Source: RGVD01 sp040403075
GTDB lineage: Bacteria > Bacteroidota > Bacteroidia > UKL13-3
NCBI GenBank assembly: GCA_040403075.1
Contig: JBBALJ010000027.1
Span: forward strand, 1 to 36,149
Length of the DNA: 36,149 nt
Reading direction: 5' to 3'
This document shows positions 35,011 through 36,149 of the stretch, piece after piece. Every line of letters starts with the position of its first letter. Position 1 is the first letter of the stretch. The notes under the pieces are model-generated. The model had not been told where the DNA came from and did no database searches. It saw nothing but the letters and a program-made list of their open reading frames with translations. The position numbers and the translations under genes were made by a program.

Positions 35011-36149
35011 ATGTTAAGTCAAAATTATATAGCCTTAATCCCCCTACTCCCAATTATAAATTTCTTATTTATTGGTTTGATAGGACGTACATATTTCCCA
35101 AAGTTCTGTGGACTTATTGGGACCTTGTCTTTGCTTATTTCATTTAGCCTTTCGGCCACACTTGCCTACCAATATTTCTTTGAAATAGGCAAAGTAAATG
35201 GTGTTTATCAAAAAATCATTGCCTTAAAATATACTTGGCTACATTTTACTCCTAATATCGCTATTGATATGGGTATTTTGCTTGACCCAATCTCAGTAAT
35301 GATGATTGTGATTGTTACCTTTATCTCATTGATGGTTCATATTTACAGCCTTGGTTATATGCATGGTGACCATCGTATTTCGACCTATTATACCTTTCTA
35401 TCATTGTTCACTTTTTCGATGTTAGGCTTAGTACTTTCAAGCAATATTTTTCAGATATACATTTTTTGGGAATTGGTTGGGGTTTCATCTTTCTTGTTAA
35501 TTGGATACTATTACGATAAACCTTCAGCAGTGGCGGCTTCAAAAAAAGCATTTATTGTTACCCGCTTTGCAGACTTAGGGTTTTTAATCGGCATTTTGGT
35601 TCTTTCCTATTACAGCGAAACATTGGATTTCCAAACCCTCATTCAACGATTAACCACAAATGGTTCATATCTAAGCGGTGTTGCAACGGCCTCCTTTTTG
35701 GGAGCATCCGCACTCACTTGGGGATTGCTGTTAGTGTTTATGGGTGGTGCGGGAAAATCAGCCATGTTGCCTTTCCATATTTGGTTGCCAGATGCTATGG
35801 AAGGTCCAACTCCCGTTTCAGCATTAATTCATGCTGCTACCATGGTTGTAGCAGGTGTTTACTTGGTAGCTAGGTTATTTCCAGTCTTTATTATGTGTCC
35901 AATTGCTTTGGATATAGTGGCTTATGTGGGCATCATTTCATCGATGTTTGCAGCCATCATTGCTTGTACCCAAACAGACATAAAAAGGGTATTGGCCTAT
36001 TCTACTATGTCTCAAATCGGCTTTATGATGTTCGCCTTGGGAGTTTCTGGATATGCAGGAGAAGAAGGAACAGGTTTTATGGCATCTATGTTCCATTTGT
36101 TTACCCATGCCATTTTCAAAGCCTTGTTATTCTTAGGTGCGGGTTCAGT
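35011..36149 (+). CDS. nuoL: Complex I subunit L, antiporter-like, partial at window end
   Basis: The first 379 codons are in the window; the 3' part is cut off. The sequence starts MLSQNYIALIPLLPIINFLF and has many membrane helices. Diagnostic antiporter motifs are FWELVGVSSFLLIGYYY with the key Glu, GKSAMLPFHIWLPDAMEGPT with the conserved Lys, HAATMVVAGVYLVAR, and DIKRVLAYSTMSQIG. It belongs to the Mrp-antiporter-like proton-pumping subunits. nuoM and nuoN are expected next, beyond the window. Confidence 0.93.
   Translation, partial: MLSQNYIALIPLLPIINFLFIGLIGRTYFPKFCGLIGTLSLLISFSLSATLAYQYFFEIGKVNGVYQKIIALKYTWLHFTPNIAIDMGILLDPISVMMIVIVTFISLMVHIYSLGYMHGDHRISTYYTFLSLFTFSMLGLVLSSNIFQIYIFWELVGVSSFLLIGYYYDKPSAVAASKKAFIVTRFADLGFLIGILVLSYYSETLDFQTLIQRLTTNGSYLSGVATASFLGASALTWGLLLVFMGGAGKSAMLPFHIWLPDAMEGPTPVSALIHAATMVVAGVYLVARLFPVFIMCPIALDIVAYVGIISSMFAAIIACTQTDIKRVLAYSTMSQIGFMMFALGVSGYAGEEGTGFMASMFHLFTHAIFKALLFLGAGS

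Overview
The window is AT-rich and looks like a chromosomal stretch from a member of the Bacteroidota. Several things point the same way: a C-terminal type IX secretion sorting domain on a giant repeat protein, a TonB receptor with an N-terminal carboxypeptidase-regulatory-like domain, a DUF2027-Smr protein, an Omp28-like lipoprotein, TAnnTTTG-type -7 boxes, and interspersed hairpin repeats of kinds common in that phylum. No tRNA, rRNA, CRISPR array, transposase or integrase is visible. Two runs of exactly 100 N (18749-18848 and 21581-21680) are scaffold joins. In both, the 55 bases before the gap repeat exactly after it. This looks like unmerged k=55 contig ends, and removing one copy plus the Ns restores a single intact reading frame in each case.

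Layout. 85-3658 (minus): a YbgC-like thioesterase and a CzcA-type metal efflux RND pump. 3861-9028 (plus): a three-gene envelope operon with an outer-membrane barrel, a large GH18-deacetylase-glycosyltransferase fusion, and an Omp28-like lipoprotein, probably for exopolysaccharide. 9039-15358 (minus): an apparent operon reading TolC-like protein, RND adaptor, OprB-like porin, TonB receptor. It supplies the CzcC and CzcB partners that the distant CzcA lacks. 15447-17231 (minus): DUF2027-Smr protein and uracil phosphoribosyltransferase. 17349-20105 (plus): a beta-CASP metallo-beta-lactamase RNase-like protein and a dipeptide epimerase. 20137-20562 (minus): a small Spy/CpxP-like periplasmic protein. 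21090-26158 (plus): a secreted NHL-repeat/PKD protein of about 1637 residues.

26618-29553 (minus) encodes a two-subunit 2-oxoacid:ferredoxin oxidoreductase (KorB, and KorA interrupted by one in-frame TAG). Divergently from it, 29704 to the window end (plus) encodes complex I in the order nuoA-B-C-D-H-I-J-K-L, cut off inside nuoL. The NADH-input genes nuoE, nuoF and nuoG are absent between nuoD and nuoH. The layout therefore suggests a ferredoxin-fed complex I beside an enzyme that reduces ferredoxin. Many of the nuo junctions carry short hairpin repeats; one supplies the last codons and stop of nuoJ.

The points most worth following are the interrupted korA beside an EFG-less complex I, the single-polypeptide polysaccharide machine at 4747-8130, and the split metal-efflux locus with a candidate DtxR/MntR-type operator in front of its TonB receptor.
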